DNA of 60,000 nucleotides from Diphasiastrum complanatum (Eukaryota > Streptophyta > Lycopodiopsida > Lycopodiales > Lycopodiaceae). The stretch lies in contig CM055110.1 of NCBI GenBank assembly GCA_029204225.1, forward strand, positions 40,057,515 to 40,117,514. Direction: 5' to 3'. This document shows positions 43,887 to 54,800 of the stretch, one piece after another; the first letter of the stretch is position 1, and every line of letters begins with the position of its first letter. A model generated the notes under the pieces. That model was not told the origin of the DNA. It was given only the letters and a program-made list of their open reading frames with translations, and searched no databases. The translations under genes were made by a program, and so were the position numbers.

Positions 43887-46504
43887 ATGTTTGCGGAGAT
43901 GTCTCAGTTTCATCTACACATTGTTCTCCCTGCCGAAAATGCTCCGATAGCTAAAAGAGGAGTAGTGAAAGAATCAACCAAAGAAAGAATTACGATTTGT
44001 GGATTGATGGAAGTTTGTATCCATTGGATCCGAGCTCGATGCAAGCTCCACAATTCCAATCCATCACACAATTAATGAAGTTTCTGTGTGATGGAGAAAA
44101 CGGTTTACTGGGGTATTGTGAAAGATTGACAACTTATGGTGTTGCAAACTCTGTTCAAAAAATACAAAGTTTAGAATGTATGTTAAATGGTTTGCTTGCT
44201 GACTATAGAGAAAAAGAGACCGCATTATCACAAACAAAAAAAGATAATGCACATTTACATAATATTATATTAAATTTGAATGAAAGTAATGATCAATTCT
44301 GACAAGTTGTTCAGACATTACGTATATCAAATGACCAGTTAAAAGAAGAAACTCGCATACTAGATAAAAAATTAAAAAGAAACAAGCGAAAAAGAATTCT
44401 GAAGGACATTGATGAGCTTTCATTAAATGGAGGCCAACGAAGAAAAAAGATTCAAGCATTCAAGTAAGGATTTGATTTGAATCAGTTTTATTTTAGTTTT
44501 GTGAAGTAGCATGACATTTATTATGTGTCCTATTTGGGTTTCTTGATTTTCATAATCATTTGCAGATCAGCATTGGTTGCAAATCAGCATCTGATGGACA
44601 ATGACCTGATCGGAAAATTACTGAGTTCGGTATTGACAACCAAGTCCACAAAGTCTTTATTGGACAATAATCAATATTCTCGAATCAAGTCCAAGGTCAC
44701 TGAGGCTTTGATATACGAGGTCGGTAAGGTAATTGACCGAACATTAATTCAGGGAGCATGTGATCTCTCAAGTATTAGTAGGGAGGCATATGCGAGTATA
44801 TTTAAAATTATTAAAAAGGCTTTTGGACAATTGCACGTAAGAAAATTTCCCATTCCTCGCCGTTTTTAGATAAGATTGGAGAGAGATGTATTGAATAAGG
44901 GTATGCAAAACGTCATTGGAATCCCTTTTCACATCAATGAGATTTACAATTCAAAGTCTGGCAATTTGTCATATAATTTTACCAACAACTTATTTGTGGA
45001 TTTGAATCATTTATTGAGATTTATAGTGAAATTCTATAATATTACAAGTGTTAGTATGAGAAAACTTATTTTGGTGGTCAAGCTAGATCGGAAGTTATAA
45101 AAGGACAAAAGTTGGAAAGAGTAAGTATTACTCTCATGAATGGAGCATTGAGCAATGCAACAAACTCAAGGGATCTCAACTATGCAATCAGAAAACAACA
45201 TATGGTGGCTAGCATGTTTTCAGGTAAAAAACGGCTGTTATTCATGTGCAATTTCTTTTAGTAATTGTTTTGAATATATAAAAACTTGTGATTCCATATG
45301 CTGAACAAGTTATCAAGGAGGATCATGATGTTCTTTCCTGGATTTTTAGCAGAACAAGTTATCCAGATATCATAAAGGATCATATGAATGGCAAAGTACT
45401 TAGTGTTCCTGAAAGAGGTGAATATTTTGTGGAATGGCATTTAGCTGGAGACTTGAAATCATTGAAATGTATGTTCAATGTATCTCATGGAGCAAATTCA
45501 AAACATCCATGTCTATATTGTATGAAATCATTAAATGACATTTCAAGGAACACAAGAGTTTCAAGAGATATTGAAGATTCCAACTGAAAACCAGTATTAC
45601 CAATTCCTTTACAAAATGTGCATATTTGCACACTTCATGGAGAGGTGAGGATCATAGAGACATTAATATATCTTCATATCTTGTTTGCATGGAATACTAA
45701 GTCAGAGTCAGCATCAAAACAAGCAACCGCTCGATTAGAGGAAGTGTTGTCAAAAGTAGGCCTTCATAAAGGCCATGTTAAAATAAAAAAAGATGAAAAG
45801 CTTTCGAGAAAAACAGGAAACGTACCCAATAAACCTAGCATAGGAGGAGTCAAAGCTCGTCGATTTTTATCAAATCATTCTAAAGAGTCATCTAAAATCC
45901 AATACTCGGTTTGGAAAGATGTTATTTCTGCAACAGAAGACTTTGAAAATAAAGGAACAACAAGGGTAAATAAAGTTGAAGTTTGGAAAAATCTCGATAA
46001 TATGGTTGAAGTGCTTAGAAAGGACACAATTTCATATTCAGATGCACTCCTATTGGAGAAAACAACAATAGAGTTTGTAGATGCAGTTCGTGTGGCTTGG
46101 GGCTCAGATCACATCACCCACTACATGGTAAGATACATTTGAACAGTGTCTTACAATTCTATAAGTTTAGTATAACTTGCTTGATAGATTCTAACCAATG
46201 CATATTTTCTAACCAATGCATAAATCTTTGATATTGCAGCACATACTAAGGCATCATGCATCATTTTTTGCAAAAAAAGTATGGCAGTTTGAGTATATGG
46301 TCCTCACAAGGAATGGAGAGATCACATTGGCAGGCAAGAGCAGCATTTCATCAAAATACACAACATGGTGGAACATCCTCAAAAAATAGTTACATCATTC
46401 AGCTATTCCAATGGTTTTATAGACGAGCTCAAGTTCGATACACAACAAGATCAACTGAATATCAAAGATTCAAAAAAGCATGTAAATTTATAAGCCAAAA
46501 TTAG
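43887..46504 (+). pseudogene. Transposase-like gene of copy B, broken
   Basis: Exon 1 (43887-44463): MFAEMSQFHLHIVLP, basic segment, DLWIDGSLYPLDPS, GLLGYCERLTTYG, then a coiled coil (QTLRISNDQLKEETRILDKK) and KRNKRKR. Intron 44464-44565. Exon 2 (44566-45223): helical, then GGQARSEVIKGQKLERVSIT. Exon 3 (about 45290-46127): GEYFVEWHLAGDLKSLKCMF with a candidate catalytic Asp, HPCLYC zinc-type Cys, TLHGEVRIIETL. Intron 46128-46239. Exon 4 (46240-46504): GMERSHWQARAAF with a candidate catalytic Glu, QNTQHGG. The GDLK/HPCxxC/GMExSH/QHGG set recalls DDE-like transposases of uncharacterised eukaryotic families; the superfamily is not determined, and the first Asp seems lost. Frameshifts near 43995, 45080 and 46275 and stops near 44300 and 44869 make it non-functional. 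Confidence 0.6.
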
Positions 46505-46599
46505 ATTGATGGCATTCAATAAAGATCAAACGCATGTAATTGAAAATTCTCAAATTTCACATACATTAAATGGAAAAGAGTACAATTTTTTTTTTTCAT

Positions 46600-48106
46600 T
46601 GTCTCTAAGGACAATTTTTGTTGTGTGGTCATGAAGGAACTTTTTCCTATCATACGGATCCAAAAATCGAGTGGATCACCTTTTGCTCAGATCTATATAT
46701 CCTGATAGAATTGCCAGAGCAGATGATCTCATAAGAACATTTTCTGGCACGTAATTGAACACTTTAAGAGCAACATCTCTTTTGACAAAAATGATTCTAT
46801 ATGTATTTTTTGGATATTTATGCCCTTGGGCAAAATAAGATAGGGTCTTGATGGCCATAATTAAGGTTCCCGCATTCACAAAAAACCTTTCATGAAGAAT
46901 ACAAATTTCATTATTTACAAAATGTTTCAAATAATGAGCCAATGAGACATCCTTCTATCTCACGCCTTGTCTTTCTCTCAATCCTCTATGCCTGCTAGCA
47001 AAGGCATCAACTTCAACGATTTCCTACAACACAATCAAGTGTTAGTCAAACTAGCAGATCAACCATCAGTGACACGTTAAATAGTAAATGATTTTTGTGA
47101 GAAGGTGTACTTACCAGATCCTCCTTGTCAGCTTGGATCACACCAGCAGCTTCTAAATTGTGACCATCAATAATGGTCGATTGTTGGTCAACTGGAATAG
47201 TATATATGGGCGGATACCTTTTTCTGAAATGCCAAAAACTCCTCCTCACTCGGCATATTAGCCTCATATGCCCTGCTCTCAGATAGCATCCTTTGAAGGG
47301 CATCTATGCCACTTGCCCATTCTTCCTGGTCCTCATAGTCGATGCCATTTATGAGGTCATCATCATCAAAGTCAATAAAATCACTAAATTCAGAAATCAT
47401 CCTTGACAAGAGAGATAATATCTCATCTTCTCTGAGATCCATTATGTTTCCGATGTCGCTAATGGACAAGAATGCAATATCGTCATATGGTACACAGGGA
47501 GGTCCATCAGGGTTCTGCTCTGGTCAATCTGGCTCGCGGTAGATGAGGGAGAGATAGACAAAGAACGAGCCTTGGCAGGATCATATTGCTATGCTTGCTT
47601 GGCCTCCTCTGCATCTCCTAAAACCTCATCAATAATGGAAACCTTTGAAGCCACATGAGTAGTAGGGACAGGCAAACCAATCATAGATGACCTAGAAGAT
47701 TCTGCCTCGTCAGGGATAAGAGCAGATAAGAAAAAACGAAGGCCATACACTCCTGAACGAAGCGACATACTTGATTGTGTTCCTCACAGGGTATGACACG
47801 TTTAAACAGATCGATAGGTTTGGTAAACTTACGATCATGCCTTTGCTTAACACTAGGCTGAGCATGAGTCAAATATGTGAAATGCACAAATCTCAGGCCG
47901 TCCATCAGAAGGGTACCCTGTTGCAAGCACTCATAAAAATCCTTGTACAGTTTGGAAAAAACTTCCTTGTGCTCAATAACAAATCTCTCTATGTCAAACT
48001 GAAAATCGAAATAGGACAAAAAATGGTCCTGTCTGTCGCTAACTTTAGCATCAACAAGGAAAGAACTAAAAGCTATATCATAGATTGAACTAGCAAAAGA
48101 GGCCAT
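46600..48106 (-). pseudogene. Gene Y, unrecognised (copy B)
   Basis: I do not recognise this protein. It opens MASFASSIYDIAFSSFLVDA, followed by an alternating aromatic/charged helical region (FDIERFVIEHKEVFSKLYKD; VHFTYLTHAQPSVKQRHDRK; FKRVIPCEEHNQVCRFVQEC) to about 47720. After frameshifts come a Ser-rich linker, an acidic segment (DIGNIMDLREDEILSLLSRM; FIDFDDDDLINGIDYED) and PSEEEFLAFQKK. An intron at 47034-47114 (GTAAGT...TTGTAG) is followed by EIVEVDAFASRHRGLRERQG, LKHFVNNEICILHERFFVNA and FVKRDVALKVFNYVPENVLM. It diverges from the histone/Ulp1 gene across a shared promoter. At least three frame breaks. It could be an accessory DNA-binding or structural protein of the element. Confidence 0.5.
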
Positions 48107-48335
48107 ATCGATATGAGACGCCGGTTAGGACGGGGACATAAACGGTGTAAACCTGGGAGCGTGATGGCGATATGCACTGTACACGATTCCGGATATCGAA
48201 ACTACATGCCAGGGGAGCAGTGCGACTATGGAACCGTTGGTTGGGCGCGTGGTAGCGATATTGTATCTACTAATTCTGGAACCGGTCGGTCTCCTGGACT
48301 CGATATGCGAAACTGATCTCGAAAAATGACACTCA

Positions 48336-48343
48336 TATATATA
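48336..48343 (-). promoter_or_regulatory. TATA box for gene Y
   Basis: TATATATA, 230 bp upstream of the gene Y start codon and about 60 bp from the CACACGTGTG at 48402. Confidence 0.45.
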
Positions 48344-48694
48344 GTCTAATACAGAGCATCTGAACCGTACACGTGTTTCGATAACGTGCGGTAAAAATTG
48401 TCACACGTGTGAAAATGACGGCCAAATCATTAGCATGACACATGTACAAATCGGATCCTGACACGCGTTCTCACACGTGCATGCCAACTGTATGATCGTA
48501 TGAGCCAGTTATCCTATTACATGTGTGTGGCCCAGATCAGGACACGTGTCCTTGCACATGCATGCCAGCCGTATGATCGATGAGACTGTTGATGTCCTTA
48601 CATGTGGCAGGTCCGTGTGATGACGCGTGTGGCCACAAGTGTGGGGGCGCAGGTGTCAGATCACACGTGTGAGAATGATGGGACGTTCTGCAGG

Positions 48695-48702
48695 TATAAA
48701 AG
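48695..48702 (+). promoter_or_regulatory. TATA box for histone/Ulp1 gene
   Basis: TATAAAAG, 250 bp upstream of the ATG at 48952 and about 25 bp downstream of CACACGTGTG (48662-48671). Confidence 0.55.
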
Positions 48703-48951
48703 GATGTTTTGAGCTCATGTTGCCGTTTCAGATTTCTTGGTTCTCTAGAGCTCCTCAGGATTCTGCATTCACTTGCCAACCTCGCTATTCGCATATCGCC
48801 ACCACGCGCCCAGAGAGTTTGATACCAGTATAGCTTTTCCCTCCGCGCATCATAGCGATACGCCATCTCGCATATCGCCATCACGTGCCTCCCCTATCTG
48901 ATATGCTCTGTTCTCTCTGATTGGCGCGCCATAACGATATCTTAGGTTGAA

Positions 48952-50713
48952 ATGGCCCGTACCAAGTAGACAGCATGTCTTACCACATTTGTCCCGCCTC
49001 CTCGTCCTCCTGTACAAAGGGTAGTGGGCACTGGTAGGAGAGTAGGTCAGCCTAGCAGACCATGGTTAAGGGATATCAAAAGACTACAAAGGACAACAAA
49101 TCTTCTGATTCCCCATGTTCCGTTCTACAAGTCTGTGAGATCAGTGACAAGGTCACTCTCACATGATGTTCGCTAGAACATAACAGCCCTGGAGGCCCTC
49201 CATACTGCCTATGAGGACTTTCAAGTTAAATTTTTTGAGGACTCTATGCTTTGCATAGTGCATGCCAAGAGAGTTACCCTCATGCCTCAGGACATGCATC
49301 TTGTCATGAGGCAGAAGAGTACATAAGATCAGGTCTTTAAGAGTGGCTTCACCTCTAGGCCACCACCTACAGAGAGAGGGCATGTTCCTCAACGAAGAAG
49401 GAGAAAACAGACCAAGCCTGCCAGGCAAAGCGTCGTAGTTAGCAAATCACCATCCCCCCCCTCATATCTCTCGTCCTTTGGTTGGACCATTATACCAGTC
49501 TGCAATGCGTTCTTCTCCTCCCGTCAGCCCTAACTATTCAAGTAGTTCCTCTTCCATTCCCTCCATTCCATCCCACAATAATGAGGATATGACCTCTACT
49601 GTAGATAAAATAATATCGGATCTAGATATAACTTAATAGGTGATTTTTATAAGGATCTTTGTGTAAGATTTCCTGTTGATCCAAAAGATTCATTTTTGGA
49701 TTCTGAGAGGTATATAGTTTTTGATGAGTATGTTGCCAAAGAGATTGATAAGCTAGGAGATCAATTTTCTTTTTGTCTAAGTTCAATTAATTATGTAAAT
49801 CACATAAATAAAGACTTTTGTGATGCCTTGAAGGAGAAGACAACAGATATATCAGATCCAGTTGTGGAGGCTGGTTTGATGTATTTTGTAAATAGATGTA
49901 AATGCGATGATACTAAGGACATTGGAGTTGTGTTGTCCTTTTTTGCACACAACCTTCATAGTCCAACTAAGACGGCAAAAGTATCTTCTCCATACAACCT
50001 CGGAGACCAAAGTCTTTATTATTTCATATTGTAATTCCTTCAGTTTAACTAATTATCTCTTGTTTGCAGTAAGCATTGGAGTGTGCATATAATCTCCCTT
50101 AGGGAAGATTCAAATGGGATCATTAATCCCATCTGTTTAAATATGAATTCCTTGAAGTCTACCCATGCCGAAATGGACATGATGTACAGGAAGTTGCCAT
50201 TTTTGCCAAGGCCGGATGGGGCCATTGTAAATAGCCACCTAGAGATTGTTGATGCAGAAGTAAGTATTTTTCATCTAGTATCTGATAGGTAATATGATTT
50301 GTTTTTTTCAGAGTGCACAACTAATTTATTATACATTTTCTGATTGAAGTCATCTCAGCAAGATGATGGACATAGCTGTGGATGGTTCTCCATCTGCAAT
50401 ATACAGGACTTCTTAGAGTGGTACATCATGCAATATGGGGTTCCAGATATACGAAAGGTAAATAGACTAGTGAATTCCTAAGTAAGTTATTTTCGATTTG
50501 GTTTTTGATAGGTCAATTGACTCGGCTCTTTTGGATTTGTAGTATAAATGTCGAGCATTTACAATGAATGAGATATATGAGTTTTGTCAACAGATGTTGG
50601 TGAACTTATTATCTCATGCAACACCCAGTCCAGCTGCGGAAACGGGAGGCCAATCAAGTCCACAACTGACACTAGTGCAGGGTGGAGATAATCCATATTA
50701 CTTTGAGCTGTAA
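48952..50713 (+). pseudogene. Histone H3-like / Ulp1-like protease gene, broken
   Basis: The start MARTK matches the H3 tail, with Gln5 now TAG. After a Pro-rich tail comes a complete H3 fold: WLRDIKRLQRTTNLLI, VPFYKSVRSVTRSL, ALEALHTAYEDFQVKFFED, MLCIVHAKRVTLMPQD. Loop 1 has canonical H3 length, so it is not CENH3-like. Stops lie in the fold (SHDVR*) and just after it (RQKST*). The reading continues as a basic linker (PQRRRRKQTKPARQS), a Ser/Pro region after a C-run frameshift, then the C48 module: DISDPVVEAGLMYFVNRC, KHWSVHIISL (His), CLNMNS (Asp position is Asn), SSQQDDGHSCGW (Gln, Cys). Introns are about 50031-50069 (only 39 bp), 50260-50349 and 50458-50542. It ends DNPYYFEL. Either one fused H3-protease or two adjacent genes; the open linker favours fusion. 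Confidence 0.75.
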
Positions 50714-50891
50714 ATAATAGATTAAATAGAGATATACATTTTTGATGTAATGCCCTGTGAATAATTATGGGCATATAGAAAGATAGAGACAGTGGGAAAA
50801 AAACATCAATTGTTATATACAGGACGCACATGTACATTCTCAAAAAATGAGAAATATATTAATATTTATGAGAGCTTTTACAAATCTTGTA

Positions 50892-51860
50892 TTATGATTG
50901 CTCTATTATCTGAACAATTCCGCCCAAATCTTCGCATTTGATACTCTCTTCATGTCTTTTACGTATCTGCACAAAACATACATTAATCAAATTACAGTTA
51001 ATGATCCAAATATTGACAAAAAGGATAATGAATACAAATCAATATACAAATTCATAGATTTCATATACCAATTTTCCATCCAATATAAAGCTGAAATATT
51101 TGGGGATATCTTGCTGTAAAAGTGTCAGTTTCATTCTAATGTAGAATAAGGTCCAATCCTGCTCAATCTCAATATTAGTAAGTAACTCCCCATTTGCCAT
51201 GATATCAATGCATATACGATCAGTGTGTCCAATGTTGTCTAGATCTTGATCTAATGGGCCCAAGTCCCATTGTGTTCTTTCCATCTATGATAATGAAACA
51301 CCATACTAAGCATTTGCTTCTCTATACTGTATCTATATATTAATGAATGTTTGATTCTACAAGAAATATCTACAGTGGATCTTATAACCCAACCTTTGTC
51401 CATGAATTTGAATAAAAAATCATCCGATAGATTTTTGCAAACAAACAATGTGGGAGTTCGATGCACCTCCATGTTTGAAAAAGAGTTGACAAACAATGAC
51501 ATTGGAACAAACCAGCTTAAGTGCACATTTCTTGATCCAGTACTAGTTTTGAGTCACTTTTGTACATCATTATATAGCTTGGAATGAAAACATTTTATTA
51601 TATTGTCGTTGACTGCAATCCACCACACGTTATCTTGAAAATTAGGTAGAGGTATACACTCCAGTTTTTCCATTCCTCCATTTCTATCTGGAATATACAT
51701 AGAATCATAAGAAAATATTCCAAAATCTACAAGTTCTTTTGTCGTTCGTCCTCTGTATTGCAATTTGCCAATTTCTGAATGTGCTCTCACTAAAAAATGA
51801 TGTGTTGATCCATTGCTCTTGCTTAAATCCAAGTGTAGTGAATCTAGATCAAGATCTAAT
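50892..51860 (-). pseudogene. Gene X (novel family, copy B)
   Basis: Convergent to the histone/Ulp1 gene. The minus reading from about 51860: DLSKSNGSTHHFLVRAHSEI, GKLQYRGRTTKELVD, IPLPNFQDNVWWIAVND, HLSWFVPMSLFVNSF, TPTLFVCKNLSDD, IYRYSIEKQMLSMVF. A 1-base shift near 51284 follows, then PLDQDLDNIGHTDRICI, DWTLFYIRMKLTLLQQD and FSFILDGKL. The intron is 50967-51068 (GTATAT...TTGTGCAG), and the last exon is IRKRHEESIKCEDLGGIVQI to the stop at 50892. The same intron sits at the same place in copy E (17092-17215). Frameshifts near 51284 and 51540 break it. No known domain recognised; the C-terminal ~90 residues are the best conserved part between copies. The N-terminal exon seen in copy A is not present before El-6 begins. 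Confidence 0.6.
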
Positions 51861-54800
51861 GTGTAGAACTTGATAGATTCATTGATTAAGCAACCAATAA
51901 CTCTCTATGATTGTAAAGTACAATCATTATTGTCCTAAAAACTGTAAAATTTATCATGGTATCAGAGCTAAGTAAGAGAGTGATCATTGAATCATAAATC
52001 TTGTAAAGATCATTGGCAAAATTTGTTTTTGGCCAATACTAGTGAGGGCGAGTTCTTCTAGAGTGATAGCTTGTAATCATTTCGATCAAAACGACTTGGA
52101 GGCTGTGTATGTACTTTTCACACATGTGAAATCGTAAAAAAACTTTCAATTCAAGTTACTTTGTGTTTGTTGGTCCCAAAATCACAATACTAGTTCATTT
52201 TTGGTGCTTTTTGAGGCATAGTATTAATCTAGATTCATTCTAGCTAATGCCTATGACCAAATAGTGTTTTGGATCATTGAAGCATTTCTTTTTAGAGTCT
52301 AAGATCAGATCTTAGAGGCTGATTTGTTCAGATCCTTAGTTGAAGTGAAATCTCTAAGAAAAGTGTAAAGCAATATTTTTTTTGTGAGAGTGAAAGCTAG
52401 GAATTTTTGGTAAGATCTTTGAGTATCATTCCAGCTTGTGTGCTGGTTTGATCAAGACAAGCCTATAGGCATTCTAGTAAGATTTAGGCCTTTTCATAGA
52501 TCTTTTAAAATTCAAAAATCTTTGTGATTTTTAAAAGAGCATTCATTCTAAAATGTCATCCATGGGTGGATATTTGATGGAATCAAGTGAGAGACTCACT
52601 TCCACAAATTATTCCATTTGGAAAGTGAGAATGGAATCACTCCTAGTGATCCATGATCTATATGACATAGTTCAAGGAGTAGAGGAAGAGCCTCAAACTC
52701 CCCAAGAACAAGCCAAATACAAGAAGAGAGCAAGATTAGCTCTACAAAGTTAAATGTATGCAATGACCTCTTGAAAGAGGTGCCTCTTGTACCTCATCCA
52801 AAGAGGCTTGGGATTCATTAAAGAGCTTTTATGAATCCAACAATACTTCAAGAATCCTCGTGCTAAGAAATCAAGTTTTCCAAAGCATGAAAGGAAGTGG
52901 AGAGAGTGGACAAGAGTATGTCCTTAGGATCAAATCTCTTAAGAAGGAGTTAAGTGCAATAGGAGAGAAGATCCAAGATCAAGAACTAGTACAAATCATC
53001 TTGAATGGTCTAGGTGATGAGTTCACCAACTTAGTCCAATCATTTGCCATTCAAGACTCTCTTCCATCCATTGAAAAGTTGCACAATGTTCTTGTGGCCG
53101 AGGGGAGTAGGCTTCTACACCTCAAGACAAGAATGGATAGCCTGTCACTTAATGGAGGAGAGGAGAAAGCTAACTTTACATCTAAAGGCAAGAAGAAGCA
53201 AAATCCATTCAAGAAAAATCAAGGCAAGGAGGCCGAGATGAAGAATGGAGGATCTACCTCCAAAGGCAAAGTGAAGAACAAGGCAAAACTAAAGTGTTTC
53301 TTTTGTGGAAAGAAAGGACACTTTGCCTCAGAATGCTACTTGAAGAAGAATCAACAAGCCAAAGGAGATCAAGGGAACATTGCTCAAGAGGAAGAAGAAG
53401 AGGATGGATTCAACACATCCTTAATGGTTGCATCTACACCAACTTCAAGTCAAGACACATGGTGGATAGATAGTGGGGCTAGTTCCCACATGTCCTTTAA
53501 CAAGCATTATTTTTCTACCCTTCTATCTTGTAATGACTCTAAGAAGTCAATATACACTGCTAGTGATCAAGCATGCAAGATAGATGGCATAGGATCTATA
53601 CCTCTTTGTTTAGGCACATCTAAAAGGATAGATCTAGATAATGTTTTGTATGTTCCTACCATTTCAAGAAACTTGCTTAGTGTAGGACAATTAATGGACA
53701 ATGGACTAGATGTACATTTCAAGAATGGAGTTTGTTCCATTTTGAACAATGATAAGTGCATAGCTAGTGGCATTAAGCAAGGTAGACTTTTCAAGTTGGA
53801 TGCTAATATTGCAAGTGAAAGTGTGAACTTGGCTAGGGAGGAGCTAACTCAAGTGGAGCTTTGGTATAAGAGATTAGGCCATCCTAATCTTCAATCTATG
53901 GAGTCAATGGCAAGCAAGGAACTAGCTCTCGGCCTACCAAGAGTTTTCAAGAAGTGTGGAAAGATGTGTGAGGCATGTGGCCTTGCAAAGTCGCACAAGT
54001 CTTCTTACAAGAGATCTTCATCAAGATCTCTCTCTCCCTTGGATCTCATACATTATGATGTACATAGTTTTTCACATGCAAGTAATGGAGGTGCCTTGAT
54101 GTATGTAACTTTTATAAATGATTGTACTAGATTCACATGGATTGAGTTACTATCAAAGAAAAGTATTGTTTATGAAGCTTTCATTAAGCTCAAGTCTCTA
54201 GTAGAGAAACAACTTAGTACTTCTATCAAAGCACTAAGATGTGATAATGGAGGAGAGTACACCTCCAATAAAATGAAAGACTTTTGTGAGATCAATGGTA
54301 TTAAGTTACAATACACTTGTTCCTACACCCCTCAACAAAATGGGGTGGCCAAGAGGAAAAATAGGAGTCTATGTGAGTGTGCAAAGTCTTTGAGGCTTGA
54401 TGCATCACTTCTCATCTCATTTTGGGGAGAAGCCATAACATGTGGTAATTATTTGTGTAATAGACTTCCTAGTAGTGCTATAGATGGGATCTCACCTTAT
54501 CAAGCCTTGTTTGATAATAAACCCAATGTAAAAGATTTTAAGATCTTTGGATGTACTTGTTATGTACACATTCCTTTGGAGACTAGAAGGAAAGAAGATG
54601 CTACCTCCTTTAAATGAATCTTTGTTGGCTATGGAGAAAATAGCAAGGGATATAGGATATATGATCCTACATCCAAGAAAGTAAAGGTAAGCAAGGATGT
54701 ACTTTTTGATGAGTCACAATTTTCTAAGAACTTGTCAAATGGATCTAACCCATTGTGCATTGAAGATCTTGACAAATCCGAGGAGGATCTTGACAAACCC

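Larger units (their letters stand above)
48107..48951. promoter_or_regulatory. Symmetric bidirectional promoter between gene Y and histone/Ulp1
   Basis: 845 bases between divergent start codons. Each side has, from outside in towards its own gene, a CACACGTGTG palindrome (48402 and 48662), a TATA box (48336-48343 for minus, 48695-48702 TATAAAAG for plus) and two conserved boxes in mirror orientation: GGGCGCGTGGTAGCGATATTG (48243-48263) against its inverted partner at 48791-48812, and GTGATGGCGATATGC (48161-48175) against its inverted partner at 48870-48884. Box-to-ATG distances are similar (about 55 and 68; about 137 and 140). The middle (48430-48640) carries further ACGTGT/CACGTG motifs in two ~85-base imperfect tandem units. 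Confidence 0.65.
43887..51860. mobile_element. Novel multi-gene DNA-transposon-like element, copy B
   Basis: Four genes in about 8 kb: transposase-like (+), gene Y (-), histone H3-like/Ulp1 (+) and gene X (-). Parts of the same set recur at 1-280, 6086-6505, 16790-17360 and 17697-24150 with protein-level similarity and conserved introns, showing a dispersed repeat family. Outer borders are approximate: the right side is cut or bordered by copia El-6, and the left lies somewhere in 43561-43886. No terminal inverted repeat or target duplication was found by eye, so mobility as one unit is inferred from recurrence. Confidence 0.6.

Noticed and set aside
48952-49325. Centromeric H3 (CENH3) origin of the histone domain
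   Set aside because: The loop 1 region has the canonical H3 length without the CENH3 insertion, and the tail begins MARTK as in canonical H3.
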